Shown: positions 41,069 to 52,298 of the stretch, in pieces
Layout of the letters: each line of letters starts with the position of its first letter
Numbering within the stretch: the first letter of the stretch is position 1
From: Enterobacteriaceae bacterium 89
Lineage (GTDB): Bacteria > Pseudomonadota > Gammaproteobacteria > Enterobacterales > Enterobacteriaceae
Assembly (NCBI GenBank): GCA_014156375.1
Contig: RQJH01000005.1
Coordinates: 372,001-436,000, forward strand
DNA: 64,000 nt
Reading direction: 5' to 3'
Program-made: the position numbers and the translations under genes
The notes under the pieces: generated by a model
The model's input: only the letters and a program-made list of their open reading frames with translations
Databases searched by the model: none
Told to the model about the DNA's origin: nothing

Positions 41069-41815
41069 TTATGTCAGCTTCTTGGCCAGTTTACGGCCCA
41101 GCGTTTCAAGAATATATATGACGGGGATCTGCGTGGTAATATCATAAACGCCGCCGATGCGCGTCTGGGAAATATGCCAGGAGAGATTAAAGTCAGCGAG
41201 CTTTGCCAGCCGTGAATGCTCGTGGCTGGTGATAGAAAGCACTTTGCAGTGGTGCAGGCTGAACTGGCTGGCAAAACGTAAGATCTCTTCCGTTTCGCCG
41301 GAAACAGAAAGCACAATCGCCAGCGCATTTTTTGCCATGTCGTTGGTGACCGGAAAATAAGGATCGTCAATATGATTACTGAATTTCCCTACGTTCGAAA
41401 AGAAGCGGGCGCCATATTTTGCCAGAGACCCCGAAGTTCCTGCACCAACAAAAATAATACGCTCTGAGGCCAAAATAATATCAACGGCCTGGTCAGTCAG
41501 GGTATCAAACTCTTCATTGTTAACGCTTCTGAAAAAGCTGATAATTTCGCTGGCACCAAACTCACTTTGCTGTGGCTCATTTTGCTCAAGATAGAGCTTA
41601 AAGCGCACGCGGAACTCGGAGTAGCCCTCGCAGTTTAGCTTGCGACAGAAACGCAGCACGGTGGTGGTGGAGACACCTGCCGCCTCGGCCAGTTCGCGAA
41701 TGGTCATATACATGACTTTGTCACGGTTTTTAATGACATACTGATAGACCATCATCTCAATGTTGTTGAGACTGGCGATCGCGGCGTGGGAGAACAGACT
41801 CACGTTAACAGGCAC
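41069..41815 (-). CDS. MurR/RpiR-family regulator
   Basis: A 248-residue regulator with an N-terminal HTH_6 domain (about residues 1-75, [20 protein letters not shown]) and a C-terminal SIS sugar-phosphate-binding domain (about 105-235, [20 protein letters not shown] and [11 protein letters not shown]). RpiR proteins sense phosphosugars. It lies directly upstream of bglA on the same strand with 119 bp between, so it is probably a local regulator of bglA responding to a phospho-beta-glucoside. Divergent from yqfB with 32 bp between starts. Confidence 0.9.
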   Translation of the reverse strand: MPVNVSLFSHAAIASLNNIEMMVYQYVIKNRDKVMYMTIRELAEAAGVSTTTVLRFCRKLNCEGYSEFRVRFKLYLEQNEPQQSEFGASEIISFFRSVNNEEFDTLTDQAVDIILASERIIFVGAGTSGSLAKYGARFFSNVGKFSNHIDDPYFPVTNDMAKNALAIVLSVSGETEEILRFASQFSLHHCKVLSITSHEHSRLAKLADFNLSWHISQTRIGGVYDITTQIPVIYILETLGRKLAKKLT

Positions 41816-41847
41816 TCACAAAACAATTTCAATACAGGAATCATACC

Positions 41848-42159
41848 ATGACCCCAAACGACATCACTTTTTTTCAACGCTTTCAGGAAGACATTCTGGC
41901 CGGGCGTAAAACCATTACCATCCGTGATGCCAGCGAATCTCATGTTAAAACAGGTGACGTTCTGCGGGTCGGTCGTTACGAAGACGACGGCTTTTTCTGC
42001 ACGATTCGCGTAACCGCCACTTCTGAAATCACGCTGGATACGCTGACTGAACTGCACGCACAGCAAGAAAATATGACCCTGGATGAGCTGAAGTCGGTTA
42101 TCAGAGAAATCTATCCGGATCAGCAGCAGTTCTATGTGATTGAATTCCAGTGTATTTGA
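41848..42159 (+). CDS. yqfB: N4-acetylcytidine amidohydrolase (ASCH domain)
   Basis: A 103-residue single-domain ASCH protein, the E. coli YqfB length. The family removes the acetyl group from N4-acetylcytidine. Visible features: [20 protein letters not shown] at the N-terminus, including the catalytic Lys and Thr region, and the C-terminal QFYVIEFQC. Its promoter lies in the short space shared with the RpiR gene. Confidence 0.93.
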   Translation: MTPNDITFFQRFQEDILAGRKTITIRDASESHVKTGDVLRVGRYEDDGFFCTIRVTATSEITLDTLTELHAQQENMTLDELKSVIREIYPDQQQFYVIEFQCI

Positions 42160-42284
42160 TTTTAGGAAACATCTGTGCGGTGAAAAATGGATATAACATA
42201 ATGATTTATAAGTTGTTATAAAAAACCGCATTTTTATTTTAGCGAACATGTGTTCACTGGAATCATTCTCAGTTAGGCTAGTGA

Positions 42285-42980
<696 letters not shown>

Positions 42981-43000
42981 ATATCCCAAGATACAGACGA

Positions 43001-43041
43001 AAAAAAACCTGATCGTCAGCCGTATACTACTGGCGATCAGG
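43001..43041 (-). terminator. Terminator of the desaturase operon
   Basis: CCTGATCG (43008-43015) pairs with CGATCAGG (43034-43041), with the inner CAG/CTG extending the stem. On the minus strand the hairpin is followed by seven T (43007-43001), so it ends the leftward desaturase transcript. Confidence 0.7.
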
Positions 43042-43121
43042 CGGTCAATGACCATTAACAACACCAGGGGAGAACACCATCAGCCCTTGGGCTGAAGGCG
43101 TTGATTTGCACAAGTTCAGGG

Positions 43122-44279
43122 TTAATTCAGTCGATACTCCAGGTTTTCAATCTCCACTTCTGCCTCATTGCTCAACGAGCTGAGGACATAATCCAGGGCG
43201 TTATGCAGGCCCCAGATGTCGATATAGTCGTAGCGATCTTCCGCTGAGAGCTTGCTGGCGTGAATTTCACGCAGGCGGGCATAGTCGTACCATTGGCGAA
43301 CGCTGCCGTAGCGATGGTGCCAGTCGTGGCAGACCAGCGAGCCCTGGACAAACAGCATCCGACAAGGCAGGTGTAAAAACAGATGGATAGCTACCCATTT
43401 CGTCCAGTTTCCCCACTGTTTCACGGAGAAATCCGGTGGACATTTCGAGCCGCAAAAACGTGCCAGACAGTTGTTGATGTGGCTGTCGCGCACGGATTCC
43501 CCCGCTTTGCGTACCAGCCAGACGTGTTCGGTCAACAGATGGATTAGTGATGCCATCTGATAAAGCACCACGAACGGCAACACCAGCACCAGCAGGGTGA
43601 CAGCCAATCCAGCGAAATAGCCGATCATCCCCAGGGTTGCAAACCAGGCCAGAGACATCATCAGGCGATAAAAGGGCACGCCGATAAGGTTCGATTTAAG
43701 CCGGCCGTAGAAGAAGCCGAGGTGGAATTTAGGGCTGATCAGCGTCAGCACCAGGCGCGCATACAGGGCTGATTTGCTTTTGCCTGGGGTAAAGCCGAGC
43801 TGGTAAATTGCCGCCAGGTCTTTGTCCTCGAAAGTGGAAAACTCACGCCCGTGGTGCTCGTAGACGTGAAACTGACGGTATGACTCATAAGGCTGAACAA
43901 TAAACAGGGTCGACAGGATTTCGCACAGCGCTTTGTTCACTTTCTGGGATTTATACAGATGGCCGTGAACCCCGTGATGGATAATTGTCGCAACAATATA
44001 GCGGGCACCGGAAGTCGCGAAGAGTGCGCCGATTAACCAGCAAAGAACTTGCAGCGGCAGAGCCTGAACAAACTCCACAGAAGAAGCGGTAAGCACCACC
44101 CCAATAGCAACCCAGCTCAAGGACCAGAATACCATTTCAGTAGAGCTGCTCTGCCACATGGCTTTTCTGTCTAACAGCTCTTTTCCCGTCAGCCAGGTCC
44201 ATACGCCCTGTAAAGGCAGGATCTGATAGGACTGCCTTATTTCTGCTGACTGAGGATATCCTTTTACCGGACCGCGCAT
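43122..44279 (-). CDS. Membrane fatty acid desaturase family protein
   Basis: A 385-residue integral membrane di-iron enzyme. Three histidine boxes are visible: HHGVHGH (101-107), HVYEHHGREFS (138-148) and CHDWHHRYGS near the C-terminus, with hydrophobic segments between them. The likely activity is O2-dependent desaturation or hydroxylation of a lipid acyl chain; head-group, carotenoid or amide-type substrates cannot be excluded. Electron donor unknown. Last gene of an araC-azlC-azlD-desaturase run (17 bp after azlD) that I do not recall between trhA and ygfZ in K-12. The start follows AAAGGAG. Confidence 0.87.
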   Translation of the reverse strand: MRGPVKGYPQSAEIRQSYQILPLQGVWTWLTGKELLDRKAMWQSSSTEMVFWSLSWVAIGVVLTASSVEFVQALPLQVLCWLIGALFATSGARYIVATIIHHGVHGHLYKSQKVNKALCEILSTLFIVQPYESYRQFHVYEHHGREFSTFEDKDLAAIYQLGFTPGKSKSALYARLVLTLISPKFHLGFFYGRLKSNLIGVPFYRLMMSLAWFATLGMIGYFAGLAVTLLVLVLPFVVLYQMASLIHLLTEHVWLVRKAGESVRDSHINNCLARFCGSKCPPDFSVKQWGNWTKWVAIHLFLHLPCRMLFVQGSLVCHDWHHRYGSVRQWYDYARLREIHASKLSAEDRYDYIDIWGLHNALDYVLSSLSNEAEVEIENLEYRLN

Positions 44280-44296
44280 GATTGCTCCTTTGAGGC

Positions 44297-44611
44297 TTAC
44301 TGTAGAAAATGATTTATGAGATAAAATACGGCGAGGCTTAATAGCACCGCGCTGACGATATTTCGGATAAGCAAGGCAATGATGACGCTAAAAACAGCCC
44401 CCAGGAAATAAGGGTTCATTGGGAATTCACGAACCACACCATGATCCATCAAAATAATTGGGCCACAGATTGCGGTCAGTAAACAAGGGGCCGAGTATTT
44501 TAGCGCTTTATTAATTACGCCCGGTATTTTCAGTGGAACATTAGGTTCCAGAAAAACGTAACGGTTGAAAAAGACAATGGCGGCTAAGGTCAGGATCAGG
44601 AACCAGCTCAT
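44297..44611 (-). CDS. azlD: AzlD-type branched-chain amino acid exporter subunit
   Basis: A 104-residue membrane protein with about four hydrophobic segments, the size of AzlD / YgaH subunits that pair with AzlC / YgaZ to export branched-chain amino acids. Its ATG directly abuts the azlC stop (no gap), a strong sign of a two-subunit system. Symbol given by family, not by proven function. Confidence 0.8.
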   Translation of the reverse strand: MSWFLILTLAAIVFFNRYVFLEPNVPLKIPGVINKALKYSAPCLLTAICGPIILMDHGVVREFPMNPYFLGAVFSVIIALLIRNIVSAVLLSLAVFYLINHFLQ

Positions 44612-45331
44612 TTATTTCTCCTTAATCAGTCCAGAGACTGCCACAGATGAGAACATCGCTATCAGACCAGCCAGCACGATGGCTCCCTCAACCTGGTAAT
44701 AGCTCAGCACCATCGATAAAATGAGTGAAATGACTACGCCAATCAGGGTGCTTATTTTCTTGATCATCGGCACGACGATGGTAATAAAGGTGGCGACAAT
44801 CGAATAATCGAGATGATACTGGTCAAGATTAGGAACGGAGGAGGCCATCACGATCCCCATCAGGCTGAAAATATTCCATGAAAGATAAAACGTCAGCCCA
44901 GCGCCAATCATATATCCCGGCGTTAATTCGCTGCGTTTGTCTTTTGTTTCGCTAAGGGCAAAAAGTTCATCCGTCAGCAGAAAGCCAATCGGCAGACGTA
45001 ATTTTGTTTTCAGGCAGGAAACAAATTCCCGTAGCGTCAGGCCATAAATAAAGTGCTGTGAGGTGATAAAAAACACCGAGACCACAATCGTTAACAGGCT
45101 AGCCCCGGTCATGGTTAACCCTAGCGTGACCAGCTGCGCCGCGCCGGCAAAGACAATCGCCGACATGCCTACGCTCTGCCAAAAGGTGAGCCCGGCCTGG
45201 ATAGCCATCGATCCGGCGAGAATTCCCCAAGGGATCACTGACACACAAAGCGGCAGCATTTCTATCGCGCCACGTAAAAAAGACGAGCGTGGTGTGCGTG
45301 TGAGTTCGGTACAGGAGCTGGATTCGGTCAT
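44612..45331 (-). CDS. azlC: AzlC-type branched-chain amino acid exporter subunit
   Basis: A 239-residue membrane protein of the AzlC / YgaZ family with about seven hydrophobic segments. Family features are PWGILAGSMA and IVFAGAAQLVTLGL near the N-terminus. I chose the ATG at 45331; the frame extends to a TTG at 45367 without better support. With azlD it would export valine-type amino acids or analogues. It is in a run starting with an AraC-type regulator 88 bp upstream. Confidence 0.85.
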   Translation of the reverse strand: MTESSSCTELTRTPRSSFLRGAIEMLPLCVSVIPWGILAGSMAIQAGLTFWQSVGMSAIVFAGAAQLVTLGLTMTGASLLTIVVSVFFITSQHFIYGLTLREFVSCLKTKLRLPIGFLLTDELFALSETKDKRSELTPGYMIGAGLTFYLSWNIFSLMGIVMASSVPNLDQYHLDYSIVATFITIVVPMIKKISTLIGVVISLILSMVLSYYQVEGAIVLAGLIAMFSSVAVSGLIKEK

Positions 45332-45419
45332 AGGGTCGACTAGCTGGCATTCAGGACATGCCGTCAACGCTATAGAAAAGGAGGCAGGGTGTATTGAATG
45401 TTATTGCTTTGTTACGGTG

Positions 45420-46244
45420 TCAGGCTTTGATGAACTCACCTGGCGTCAGACCGATGGAATTTTTGAAATGGCGGTGGAAATGACTCTGGTCGGTAAAGCC
45501 GCAAATGATTGAGGTTTCGAGAATGGAAACGCCCTGGCGCAGCAGTGAACGGGCTTTGCGTAGTCTGGCCTGAACCAAATAAGCGTGAGGCGTCATTCCT
45601 GTAATCGCCTTGAATTGCCTGAGGAAATGCCAGTGGCTCAAACCGGCAAGTTCGGCAAGCCTGGTCAGGGTGTGATCTTCTTCCGGGCAGCAGTCCATGA
45701 AGTCTTTGGCTCTTAAGATACGCTGGGTGGCGGCGGGTAATTCTGCTGGCGGTTTTCTGGTGCGGCTGTAGCGTACGCTAAGGAGCGTCAGCGAGGAGAG
45801 GAGGAGCGTTTCTTTCAGAAGATTATTGCCTTCCTTATCCAGCATACTGAAGGTCAACAGAAGCTGTTCAGAAAGACCGGGATCGTGGATCACCGCATCC
45901 GGGAACCACGGGATGAAATCTTTGCCGTCGGGCACCTGGCGAAGAATGTTATTCAGCATATCCGGATGAGGGTAAATGGCCCGATAGGCCCAGCCGTGCT
46001 CCAGTTCAGAACTGCCGGTATGCACGTCGTCAGCGTTAACAATAATGATGTCGCCGCGTGGGGCCACGTGTTCCGCACCGGAACGGTAAAACCGCTGTGC
46101 GCCCTGGTCAATCACCCCGATGCAGAAGGTTTCGTGCACATGCCGGGCGAAGCGCTGTTTGTAGTAGCTCGCCTGAAGCATGTCGATACCGCCTAAGGCA
46201 TCAACGCGGTGAAAGTGGGTATGCTCTTTGATTTTCAACGTCAT
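45420..46244 (-). CDS. AraC-family transcriptional regulator
   Basis: A 274-residue regulator: an N-terminal cupin-like AraC ligand domain (residues about 10-100, HVHETFCIGVIDQGAQRFY) and a C-terminal double helix-turn-helix (about 180-270, including LAELAGLSHWHFLRQFK and the closing signature GFTDQSHFHRHFKNSIGLTP). The ATG at 46244 has GGGGGAA 5 bp upstream. Many AraC proteins of this type sit with AzlCD transporters, so it probably controls azlCD and the desaturase gene downstream. A terminator separates it from ygfZ. Confidence 0.88.
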   Translation of the reverse strand: MTLKIKEHTHFHRVDALGGIDMLQASYYKQRFARHVHETFCIGVIDQGAQRFYRSGAEHVAPRGDIIIVNADDVHTGSSELEHGWAYRAIYPHPDMLNNILRQVPDGKDFIPWFPDAVIHDPGLSEQLLLTFSMLDKEGNNLLKETLLLSSLTLLSVRYSRTRKPPAELPAATQRILRAKDFMDCCPEEDHTLTRLAELAGLSHWHFLRQFKAITGMTPHAYLVQARLRKARSLLRQGVSILETSIICGFTDQSHFHRHFKNSIGLTPGEFIKA

Positions 46245-46271
46245 GAGTTCCCCCGACAATCCTTTGTATAA

Positions 46272-46307
46272 AATTGCTGTCGCCAGTCAGAAATTTCCTG
46301 GCGACAG
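46272..46307 (-). terminator. ygfZ terminator
   Basis: CTGTCGCCAG (46277-46286) and CTGGCGACAG (46298-46307) form a perfect 10-bp stem with an 11-nt loop. On the minus strand it is followed by CAATTTTA. It lies just after the ygfZ stop. Confidence 0.65.
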
Positions 46308-46312
46308 ACTGA

Positions 46313-47296
46313 TCAGATTTCTTCCAGTGAGTACGGCAGTGGTTCAATGCGCAGCGAGCCCGCGTCGTCGCGGACGCGGAACACGCTGTCAGGCTCCATG
46401 TCATTATTCATGACCACCTGAACCAGCACGCGTCCGTCGTCTAACTGGACGGCGGCCAGCACGGTTCCGGTGCGACGCCAGTTGTCACCCATCTGCAGTT
46501 CCAGGTCTTCCCCGGCTTCAGGTGCCCGGCTGGCGCTGCCTGCAAGTGACCACAGTGCTCGCTTATTCGCACCGCGGAATTTGGCACGAGCGACCATCTC
46601 CTGGCCGGTATAGCAGCCTTTCTTGAAGCTGATCCCGCCCAGCGCCTGAATATTGGTGGCCTGAGGAATAAACTGCGCGCTGTTGGCGGTATCGATAACC
46701 GGCAACCCTGCTTCGATATCTAAGGCCAGCCATTGTTGGCTGTTGTTGAGGGCCGCTTCGCCCTTCAGCGCATCGGCTACGCGCTGGGCTGTTGCTTCAC
46801 TGACGACCAGCAGGAAACGCTCAGCCGGATGCTTCAGCCACAGTAGAGTGCTGTCGCCCTCGCGCACGGCCTGGTTTTCACTGTCCGGCAGAGTGGCAAA
46901 AAGATTGGCTAGCGCAGCACGAGCCTGAAAACCGGCGACACCCAGCAGTACGCGGCTATCGTCAGGGGCGATGCTGACTTTGGAAAACACAGCGTATTTT
47001 TTCAGCTCGGTAAGCTGGTTTTCTCGCAGATTGCGGCGCTCAATCCAGGCAAAACCTTCCGGTTCGCGAAACAGACGCAGGTTGCTCCACATCTTTCCTT
47101 TGGCATCGCAATGCGCAACAAGAAGATGCTGCTGTTCTGTGAGCTGTGCGACGTCAGCGGTTACCTGGCCTTGCAGATAGGTTTCGCTGTCTTTGCCGCT
47201 AATGGTCGCCAGAGCCCAGTCATCGAGAGTCATGAGCGTTAATGGCAGACGCGCAGAAGAAGAGGGCTGCCGCGGAGGAAAAGGTGTAAAAGCCAT
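46313..47296 (-). CDS. ygfZ: tRNA-modifying / Fe-S cluster protein YgfZ
   Basis: Folate-dependent protein needed for the upkeep of some Fe-S enzymes such as MiaB; a structural paralogue of GcvT. The start at 47296 ([11 protein letters not shown]) gives 327 residues (E. coli 326). The signature [17 protein letters not shown] with its conserved Cys is intact. Divergent from sdhE, as in K-12. Confidence 0.95.
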   Translation of the reverse strand: MAFTPFPPRQPSSSARLPLTLMTLDDWALATISGKDSETYLQGQVTADVAQLTEQQHLLVAHCDAKGKMWSNLRLFREPEGFAWIERRNLRENQLTELKKYAVFSKVSIAPDDSRVLLGVAGFQARAALANLFATLPDSENQAVREGDSTLLWLKHPAERFLLVVSEATAQRVADALKGEAALNNSQQWLALDIEAGLPVIDTANSAQFIPQATNIQALGGISFKKGCYTGQEMVARAKFRGANKRALWSLAGSASRAPEAGEDLELQMGDNWRRTGTVLAAVQLDDGRVLVQVVMNNDMEPDSVFRVRDDAGSLRIEPLPYSLEEI

Positions 47297-47516
47297 AGTC
47301 ATGTCCTGAATAGCTTAACGCAATGTTAATGACTAATGGTAAAAGAGCTATTGCGCATTGCAAGCGCTTTCCGAGGCCGATTTGTGCCATTATTCTTTTT
47401 TACGAGGCCGTGCGGAAAATAATGTAACACCTTGCAGAAAATAAGGATTTTCTCTGAAGGCACGCCGCATTCGGCAATAATGCTGTAAAGTAAGTGAATA
47501 AAACGGGTTAAACTAG

Positions 47517-48201
<685 letters not shown>

Positions 48202-48209
48202 AGGCAAAA

Positions 48210-48731
48210 TCAGGAGAAGTGCTCTGCCATTTCACCGAGGATTTGCTCGCACCAGGCCTGCAGGCGCTCATCGCTTAAATCGTACTGGTTGGTTTCGTCG
48301 AGCGCGAGACCAACAAACAGCTGACCGTCGGCAATCACCGGTTTCGGGCTGGTGAATTCATAACCTTCGGTTGGCCAGTAGCCAATAAAGGTGACAGCTT
48401 TTGTGGCGAGCCTGTCGTGTAGCATGCCCAGCGCGTCGAGGAACCATTCGCCGTAGCCTAGCTGGTCGCCCATGCCGTACATCGCGATGATCTTACCGTC
48501 CAGCTTCAGGTCGTCCAGCTGCTGCCAGATAGCTTCCCAGTCTTCCTGTATTTCACCAAAATCCCAGGTAGGGATGCCGAGGATCAGCACGTCGTACTGC
48601 TCCATCAGGGTCGGGGAATCATCCTTAAGATTATGCAACGTCACCAGCTCTGAACCGATAATGTCGCGGATTTTTTCCGCCGCCATTTCCGTGTAACAAG
48701 TGCTGGAACCGTAAAATAAACCAATTTTCAT
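48210..48731 (-). CDS. fldB: Flavodoxin 2
   Basis: FMN electron carrier, in E. coli part of the SoxRS regulon. 173 residues as in E. coli. The phosphate-binding loop of flavodoxins is at the N-terminus ([13 protein letters not shown]) and the flavin-flanking [12 protein letters not shown] is near residue 85. Convergent with cptA and divergent from xerD. Confidence 0.95.
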   Translation of the reverse strand: MKIGLFYGSSTCYTEMAAEKIRDIIGSELVTLHNLKDDSPTLMEQYDVLILGIPTWDFGEIQEDWEAIWQQLDDLKLDGKIIAMYGMGDQLGYGEWFLDALGMLHDRLATKAVTFIGYWPTEGYEFTSPKPVIADGQLFVGLALDETNQYDLSDERLQAWCEQILGEMAEHFS

Positions 48732-48830
48732 CGCGATAACTCTCAGTGCAGGCTATGACTTTGCGCTAGTGTATCAGAAAGGGACTGCCTTCAGGCATAA
48801 TGAGCCTGACTGCTGCTCGAGGAGGCCTGG

Positions 48831-49727
48831 GTGGACAAGGATCTTGCACAAATAGAACAGTTTCTCGATGCGCTTTGGCTCGAGAAAAACCTGGCTGAGA
48901 ACACCCTCAGCGCCTATCGTCGTGATCTGACGATGTTTGTTGAGTGGTTACACAAACGGGGTCTTAACGTGGAAGGCGCACAGAGCAGTGATTTACAACA
49001 GCTGCTGGCGGAGCGCGTTGAAGGTGGTTACAAAGCCACCAGTTCGGCGCGCTTACTGAGCGCGTTACGCCGTTTCTTTCAACATTTGTATCGCGAGAAA
49101 ATTCGTCAGGACGATCCAAGCGCGCAGCTGGCCTCACCGAAACTACCGCAGCGTTTGCCAAAAGATCTCAGTGAGACGCAGGTTGAGCGCCTGCTACAGG
49201 CGCCGCTGATTGATAATCCGCTGGAGCTGCGTGACAAAGCTATGCTGGAAGTGCTTTACGCCACCGGCCTGCGCGTAACCGAATTAGTCGGCCTGACCAT
49301 GAGCGACATCAGCCTGCGACAGGGCGTTGTCCGCGTGATAGGTAAAGGCAATAAAGAGCGGCTGGTGCCGCTGGGCGAAGAAGCCGTTTACTGGCTGGAG
49401 AATTACCTGGAACACGGCCGGCCATGGCTGCTGAACGGGGTTTCCATTGATGTGTTGTTCCCCAGCCAAAGAGCGCAGCAAATGACGCGCCAGACGTTCT
49501 GGTACCGAATTAAACATTATGCGGTACTGGCAGGCATCGACAGCGAAAAGCTGTCACCGCACGTATTGCGACATGCTTTCGCCACCCATTTATTGAACCA
49601 TGGGGCAGATTTGCGCGTCGTACAGATGCTGCTTGGTCATAGCGATCTCTCGACCACCCAAATTTATACGCATGTTGCCACCGAGCGTCTGCGTCAGCTT
49701 CATCAACAGCATCACCCACGAGCGTGA
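48831..49727 (+). CDS. xerD: Tyrosine recombinase XerD
   Basis: Site-specific recombinase resolving chromosome dimers at dif with XerC and FtsK. 298 residues as in E. coli, starting at GTG 48831 behind GGAGG. Catalytic residues: Arg in ATGLRVTEL, Lys in GKGNKERLVP, HxxR in HVLRHAFATH, and the His/Tyr pair in LGHSDLSTTQIYTH. It is the house-keeping recombinase and not the integrase of the nearby accessory DNA. dsbC follows 29 bp on. Confidence 0.97.
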   Translation: MDKDLAQIEQFLDALWLEKNLAENTLSAYRRDLTMFVEWLHKRGLNVEGAQSSDLQQLLAERVEGGYKATSSARLLSALRRFFQHLYREKIRQDDPSAQLASPKLPQRLPKDLSETQVERLLQAPLIDNPLELRDKAMLEVLYATGLRVTELVGLTMSDISLRQGVVRVIGKGNKERLVPLGEEAVYWLENYLEHGRPWLLNGVSIDVLFPSQRAQQMTRQTFWYRIKHYAVLAGIDSEKLSPHVLRHAFATHLLNHGADLRVVQMLLGHSDLSTTQIYTHVATERLRQLHQQHHPRA

Positions 49728-49756
49728 TGATGAAAGGATACAAAACAGGAAAAGTT

Positions 49757-50470
49757 ATGAAAAAAGGTTTAGTGATGTTCTCTCTGCTGGCTGGCGTTTT
49801 TGCCGGAACAGCCCATGCTGACGATGCCGCTATTCAGCAGTCGCTGGCGAAACTTGGCGTGCAGAGCACCGATATTCAGTCTTCTCCGGTTGCCGGCATG
49901 AAAACCGTGCTGACAAACAGCGGCGTGCTGTACGTGACTGAAGACGGCAAGCACATCATTCAGGGGCCAATGTACGATGTCAGCGGCTCTCATCCGGTGA
50001 ACGTCACTAACCAGCTGTTGATGGGGAAACTCAACGGCCTGGAAAAAGAGATGATTATCTACAAGGCGCCGCAGGAAAAGCACGTGATTACCGTGTTTAC
50101 CGACATCACCTGCGGCTACTGCCACAAACTGCATGAAGAGATGAAAGACTACAACGCGCTGGGTATCACCGTGCGTTATCTGGCGTTCCCTCGCGCAGGC
50201 GTTCAGAGCCAGCCTGAGCAGGATATGAAAGCTATCTGGTGTGCGAAAGATCGCAACAAAGCCTTTGACGACGCGATGAACGGCAAAGGCGTTCAGCCTG
50301 CCAGCTGCAATATCGACATCGCCAACCACTACGCGCTGGGCGTGCAGTTTGGCGTGAACGGCACTCCGGCTATCGTCCTCAACGACGGCTACGTGGTGCC
50401 GGGCTATCAGGGGCCGAAAGAGATGAAAGCGTTCCTTGATGAGCACCAGAAACAGACCAGCGGTAAATAA
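49757..50470 (+). CDS. dsbC: Thiol:disulfide isomerase DsbC
   Basis: Periplasmic disulfide isomerase. The ATG at 49757 gives 237 residues (E. coli 236): signal peptide ending AHADDAA, N-terminal dimerisation domain, then a thioredoxin domain with the CGYC active site (in DITCGYCHKLHEE). Earlier in-frame ATGs at 49724-49730 lack the proper signal peptide start. Between xerD and recJ, as in K-12. Confidence 0.96.
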   Translation: MKKGLVMFSLLAGVFAGTAHADDAAIQQSLAKLGVQSTDIQSSPVAGMKTVLTNSGVLYVTEDGKHIIQGPMYDVSGSHPVNVTNQLLMGKLNGLEKEMIIYKAPQEKHVITVFTDITCGYCHKLHEEMKDYNALGITVRYLAFPRAGVQSQPEQDMKAIWCAKDRNKAFDDAMNGKGVQPASCNIDIANHYALGVQFGVNGTPAIVLNDGYVVPGYQGPKEMKAFLDEHQKQTSGK

Positions 50471-50475
50471 TCGGC

Positions 50476-52209
50476 GTGAAACAACAGATACAACTCCGTC
50501 GCCGTGAAGTCGACAGCTCGGCGCAACTGCCTGCTGAGCTGCCGCCTCTGCTTCAGCGGCTGTATGCCAGCCGTGGCGTGCACAGCGCGGCCGATCTTGA
50601 ACGAAGCGTAAAAGGCATGCTGCCGTGGCAGCAGCTGAATGGCATCGATAAAGCCGTTGAGATGCTTTACGAAGCGTTTCGTGAAGGGCTGCGGATCATC
50701 GTCGTAGGCGATTTCGATGCCGATGGCGCGACCAGTACCGCGCTCAGCGTGTTAGGCCTGCGCCAGCTTGGCTGCGCTAACGTCAGCTATCTGGTGCCGA
50801 ATCGTTTTGAAGACGGCTATGGCCTGAGCCCGGAAGTGGTCGATCAGGCCCATGCCCGCGGCGCGCAGATGATCATGACCGTTGATAACGGGATCTCTTC
50901 TCATGCCGGCGTGGATCGCGCTCATGCGCTGGGGATCCCGGTGCTGGTTACCGATCACCACCTGCCGGGGGACACTCTGCCAGCCGCCGAAGCTCTTGTT
51001 AACCCCAACCTGCGCGACTGCGATTTCCCGTCTAAATCGCTGGCGGGAGTGGGCGTTGCGTTTTATCTGATGCTGGCGCTGCGTTCCTACCTGCGTGATA
51101 AAGGCTGGTTTGAGGCGCAGGGCATTGCGATTCCAAATCTGGCAGAACTGCTGGATCTTGTTGCATTGGGTACGGTGGCTGATGTGGTGCCGCTGGATGC
51201 CAATAACCGCATTTTGACGTGGCAGGGCCTGAGCCGTATCCGCGCCGGGAAATGCCGCCCGGGTATTAAAGCCCTGCTGGAAGTGGCTAACCGCGATGCG
51301 CAAAAGCTGGCGGCCAGCGACCTGGGCTTTGCGCTTGGTCCACGGCTGAATGCCGCCGGGCGGCTGGACGATATGTCCGTCGGCGTGGCGCTGCTGTTGA
51401 GCGACAACCTCGGCGAGGCCCGTCAGCTGGCCAACGAGCTTGATGCACTGAATCAGACGCGTAAAGAGATCGAACAGGGTATGCAGGCGGAAGCGCTGAC
51501 GCTGTGTGAAAAGTTAGAGCGCAGCAGCGAAACGCTGCCCGGCGGTCTGGCGATGTATCATCCCGAGTGGCATCAGGGCGTGGTCGGAATTCTGGCTTCG
51601 CGCATTAAAGAGCGTTTCCATCGCCCGGTTATCGCTTTTGCGCCAGCGGGTGATGGCACGCTGAAAGGCTCTGGTCGTTCGATTCAGGGCCTGCACATGC
51701 GTGATGCGCTGGAGCGGCTGGACACGCTGTACCCGGGCATGATGATCAAATTTGGCGGCCACGCCATGGCGGCGGGTCTGTCGCTGGAAGAAGCGCAGTT
51801 CGATGCATTCCAGCAGCGCTTTGGTGATCTGGTCACCGAGTGGCTGGATCCAGCGCTATTGCAGGGCGAAGTTGTGTCTGACGGACTTCTGGCACCAGCG
51901 GACCTGACGATGGAAACCGCACAGCTGCTGCGCGACGCCGGACCGTGGGGGCAAATGTTCCCGGAACCGCTGTTTGACGGACGCTTTCGCCTGTTGCAAC
52001 AGCGGCTGGTGGGGGAACGTCATCTGAAGGTGATGGTTGAGCCTGTTGGCGGCGGCCCGCTGCTCGATGGCATCGCTTTTAACGTCGATACCAGTTGCTG
52101 GCCGGATAACGGCGTGCGCGAAGTAGAACTGGCCTACAAGTTGGATATCAACGAATTTCGCGGCAACCGCAGTCTGCAAATTATCATCGATCATCTCTGG
52201 CCTATTTAG
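50476..52209 (+). CDS. recJ: Single-strand DNA 5'-3' exonuclease RecJ
   Basis: Exonuclease acting in RecF-pathway recombination, mismatch repair and base-excision repair. 577 residues as in E. coli, starting at GTG 50476 only 5 bp after dsbC. DHH-family motifs: [20 protein letters not shown] and TDHHLPGD, then the DHHA1 part with [14 protein letters not shown]. prfB follows after 89 bp. Confidence 0.97.
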   Translation: MKQQIQLRRREVDSSAQLPAELPPLLQRLYASRGVHSAADLERSVKGMLPWQQLNGIDKAVEMLYEAFREGLRIIVVGDFDADGATSTALSVLGLRQLGCANVSYLVPNRFEDGYGLSPEVVDQAHARGAQMIMTVDNGISSHAGVDRAHALGIPVLVTDHHLPGDTLPAAEALVNPNLRDCDFPSKSLAGVGVAFYLMLALRSYLRDKGWFEAQGIAIPNLAELLDLVALGTVADVVPLDANNRILTWQGLSRIRAGKCRPGIKALLEVANRDAQKLAASDLGFALGPRLNAAGRLDDMSVGVALLLSDNLGEARQLANELDALNQTRKEIEQGMQAEALTLCEKLERSSETLPGGLAMYHPEWHQGVVGILASRIKERFHRPVIAFAPAGDGTLKGSGRSIQGLHMRDALERLDTLYPGMMIKFGGHAMAAGLSLEEAQFDAFQQRFGDLVTEWLDPALLQGEVVSDGLLAPADLTMETAQLLRDAGPWGQMFPEPLFDGRFRLLQQRLVGERHLKVMVEPVGGGPLLDGIAFNVDTSCWPDNGVREVELAYKLDINEFRGNRSLQIIIDHLWPI

Positions 52210-52298
52210 GGTCAGGATTCGCTATAAAAAAGGGCGGAGATCCGGTAAAATCCCGCTCTTATCACCGCATTTTTACAAGCCCAGAAAAGATAACCGAC

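Noticed and set aside
48831..49727. Tyrosine recombinase as a mobile-element integrase
   Set aside because: Sequence, length and the xerD-dsbC-recJ order identify the house-keeping XerD.
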